From Actinomycetales bacterium (lineage in GTDB: Bacteria; Actinomycetota; Actinomycetes; Actinomycetales; Beutenbergiaceae), in contig JAENWO010000170.1 of assembly GCA_016649925.1 (NCBI GenBank), positions 1 to 5,898 of the forward strand: a DNA stretch of 5,898 nt. Reading direction: 5' to 3'. The position numbers and the translations under genes are program-made. Below are positions 4,718-5,898 of this stretch, piece by piece. The notes beneath the pieces are model-generated. The model was not told the DNA's origin and did no database searches. It was given only the letters and a program-made list of their open reading frames with translations. Within the stretch, counting starts at the first letter, position 1, and the number at the start of each line of letters is the position of its first letter.

Positions 4718-5334
4718 GGGGCGACCCCCAGTAGGGGCGCGACGCGCGCGCGGATGTCCGCGGCGAGGTCCTCGATGCCGGCTGCGGCGTCGAGGACCAA
4801 CCACCGGCCCGGATCCTGGGCCGCGCGCGCGAGGAACGCTTCGCGGGTGCGGACGTGGAAGCCGTCACCGGCTCGCTCGAGCCGGTCCGGGGCCCCGGTC
4901 AGCCGCTGCGGCAGATGCACGGGGTCCAGGTCGAGCAGGACACTCACCTGGGGCAGCAGGTCCTGCACCGCCCACAGCGAGAGCTGCTCGACCTCCTCGC
5001 CGGAGAGCTCCCTCCCCCCGGCCTGGTACGCCACGGAGGAGTCGAGGTAGCGGTCCGTGAGCACGACGGCGTCCCGCTCAAGCGCGGGCCGCACGAGGGA
5101 GGCCACGTGGTGGGCCCGGTCCGCCGCGAACAGCAGGGCCTCGGTGCGCGGGTCGAGGTCGGCCCCGTGGAGCAGCACCTCGCGCAGGGTGCGGCCGACG
5201 TCGGTGCCCCCGGGTTCGCGCGTGACGACGACCTCCCGGCCGCTCGCCGTACGGACCCAGTCGGCGAGCAGACGCAGCTGCGTCGACTTGCCCGCGCCGT
5301 CGCCGCCCTCGAAGGAGATGAAGAGTCCGCTCAC
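4714..5334 (-). CDS. tmk: Thymidylate (dTMP) kinase
   Basis: This cytosolic enzyme phosphorylates dTMP to dTDP with ATP, a required step in dTTP supply. The 206-residue length is standard. The P-loop FEGGDGAGKST is at 8-18, TREPGGT at 38-44 forms part of the dTMP site, and TDRYLDSS at 93-100 is the family DRY/H signature. The LID segment DRLERAGDGFHVR carries several arginines while the P-loop lacks one, the bacterial (E. coli-like) arrangement, unlike the M. tuberculosis type. The start is GTG 5334, directly preceding SGLFISFEGG. There is no Shine-Dalgarno, but TAGGCT lies seven bases upstream. It is followed by holB with a four-base overlap, so both replication proteins come from one transcript. 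The gene upstream here is an unrelated exported protein. In many actinobacteria I would expect topA nearby, and it is not in this window. Confidence 0.96.
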   Translation of the reverse strand: MSGLFISFEGGDGAGKSTQLRLLADWVRTASGREVVVTREPGGTDVGRTLREVLLHGADLDPRTEALLFAADRAHHVASLVRPALERDAVVLTDRYLDSSVAYQAGGRELSGEEVEQLSLWAVQDLLPQVSVLLDLDPVHLPQRLTGAPDRLERAGDGFHVRTREAFLARAAQDPGRWLVLDAAAGIEDLAADIRARVAPLLGVAP

Positions 5335-5341
5335 GCCGGTC

Positions 5342-5347
5342 AGCCTA
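5342..5347 (-). promoter_or_regulatory. -10 box of a probable leaderless promoter (tmk-holB)
   Basis: TAGGCT on the minus strand ends exactly seven bases before the GTG start of tmk, so a transcript would begin at or next to the first base of the start codon. The stretch from the box through the start codon matches that of the hydrolase gene at 13 of 16 positions. There is no obvious -35 box and no Shine-Dalgarno. Confidence 0.5.
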
Positions 5348-5384
5348 ACGACGCCCGCCGACGCTCCCGACCGCGGGTGTGGGC

Positions 5385-5898
5385 TCAGGCCAGAGCCGCA
5401 AGGAGCTCGGCGGTGATCTCGACGGTGTCGGCGTCGTTGACCGACTCATACCTTCCGGGTTCGGGCACCAGGTACGTCCCCTGTTCGGGGTTGAGCGGCG
5501 AGGCGGGGACACCGTCGTACAGGTGGAGGAACAGCAGGTACACCTGGTCGGTGGCAAGCCGGTACTCCGCATGGTTGACCTTGACCTCGACCACGTCGCC
5601 GAGGACGGAGGTCGCCCGGAAGACCTGCTCGACACGCACCTCATACGCCGTGAACTCCATCAGCGCCGGCGGAGCCTCCTCGCCCGTGCCGGCCTGCGGG
5701 TTCAGCTCCGGGTCGTCGGAGTCCGAGGCGGCCGACACGTCGATGACCTCGGTCCGGGAGGACAGGACGGTGCCCTCGAACACCGCATCGGCGGCCTCCG
5801 CCAGCTCGCCGGGCGTCGAGTGCCACGGGTAGTCACTGGCCGGGCTGGCCGGGCCGGGCCGGGCCGGCCGGGCTGGCCGGGCTGGCCGGGCCGCAGGC
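5385..5898 (-). CDS. Hypothetical, probably exported protein, 5' end outside the window
   Basis: I do not recognise a named family. The frame is open from the window edge to a TGA at 5387-5385, giving 170 visible residues. The first 20 are a Pro-Ala-Arg repeat (PARPARPARP then GPASPAS). The folded part starts near YPWHSTPGELAEAADAVFEG, has several beta-like strands (MEFTAYEVRVEQVF, VVEVKVNHAEY, DQVYLLFLHLY), and ends with YLVPEPGRYESV and a short helix. This resembles small actinobacterial secreted proteins of the type 'ADAVVEGTV...YEVRVDEVLKG...YLLFL...GRY', whose function is unknown. A Pro-rich linker before such a domain usually follows a signal peptide, so a lipoprotein is plausible. The first in-frame GTG (5783) falls inside the AEAADAVFEG helix and is a poor start; no better one is visible before the edge. 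The stop lies 50 bases upstream of tmk. Confidence 0.7.
   Translation of the reverse strand, partial: PAARPARPARPARPGPASPASDYPWHSTPGELAEAADAVFEGTVLSSRTEVIDVSAASDSDDPELNPQAGTGEEAPPALMEFTAYEVRVEQVFRATSVLGDVVEVKVNHAEYRLATDQVYLLFLHLYDGVPASPLNPEQGTYLVPEPGRYESVNDADTVEITAELLAALA
5836..5890. repeat. GC-only short tandem repeat within the hypothetical gene
   Basis: CTGGCCGGG occurs as two tandem copies at 5836-5853, then come CCGGG-type units, and two more CTGGCCGGG copies at about 5873-5890. The nine-base unit equals three codons and on the minus strand reads as Arg-Pro-Ala or Pro-Ala-Ser, so unit gain or loss keeps the frame, whereas a change in the five-base CCGGG units would break it. The tract is prone to slippage and to assembly error. 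Confidence 0.75.

Noticed and set aside
4718..4804. Upstream extension of holB to 4804
   Set aside because: The extra residues are arginine-rich and lie wholly within tmk. The family N-terminus begins at GTG 4717 with the GTGA overlap.
3233..5050. 605-codon plus-strand frame
   Set aside because: It runs antisense across the hydrolase, holB and tmk, all of which have clear catalytic motifs. Its translation is Arg/Gly/His-rich shadow sequence.
1..5898. CRISPR array, riboswitch, toxin-antitoxin or phage-defence system
   Set aside because: No regularly spaced repeats, no conserved riboswitch core, and no paired small genes or defence domains were found on either strand.

Overview
The window is high-G+C DNA with GTG starts, four-base start/stop overlaps and a TAP-type secreted peptidase, which points to an actinobacterium. 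The order dTMP kinase - DNA polymerase III delta' - TAP-like lipoprotein hydrolase - tRNA-Thr is, from memory, common in Micrococcales (Cellulomonas or Intrasporangiaceae relatives). That placement is an inference and no species is claimed. Almost everything lies on the minus strand, so the chromosomal genes read from right to left.

Right half (about 1821-5898), conserved chromosome: an unrecognised, probably exported protein, cut by the window edge, with a proline-rich low-complexity stretch (5385-5898); tmk (4714-5334); holB (3581-4717), which overlaps tmk by the four bases GTGA; a 510-residue TAP-like lipoprotein hydrolase (1976-3508); and tRNA-Thr(CGT) (1821-1893). Tmk makes dTDP for DNA synthesis and HolB is part of the clamp loader, so this pair serves replication. 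The hydrolase is exported and probably trims peptides outside the membrane. Two GTG starts (tmk and the hydrolase) are preceded at exactly the same distance by the same hexamer, TAGGCT, which looks like a pair of leaderless promoters.

Left third (1-1820), mobile-element debris downstream of the tRNA: the last 49 codons of a tyrosine integrase on the plus strand (1608-1757), ending 63 bases from the 3' end of the tRNA; a complete-looking IS3-family element with 16-bp perfect terminal inverted repeats (234-1607); the last 47 codons of a different IS3-type transposase (89-232); and two hairpins at the left edge. The IS abuts two unrelated truncated genes with no gap and has no target duplication, so its insertion was probably followed by an adjacent deletion or recombination that removed most of an element integrated at the tRNA. 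The IS itself looks damaged: its orfB keeps an intact DDE triad, but orfA has lost its ATG start (now ATA, after a good ribosome binding site) and carries a one-base frameshift.

No wholly new system is visible. The points most worth following up are the delta' subunit lacking all four zinc-binding cysteines, the matched leaderless promoters, and the IS-mediated scar at the tRNA-Thr integration site.
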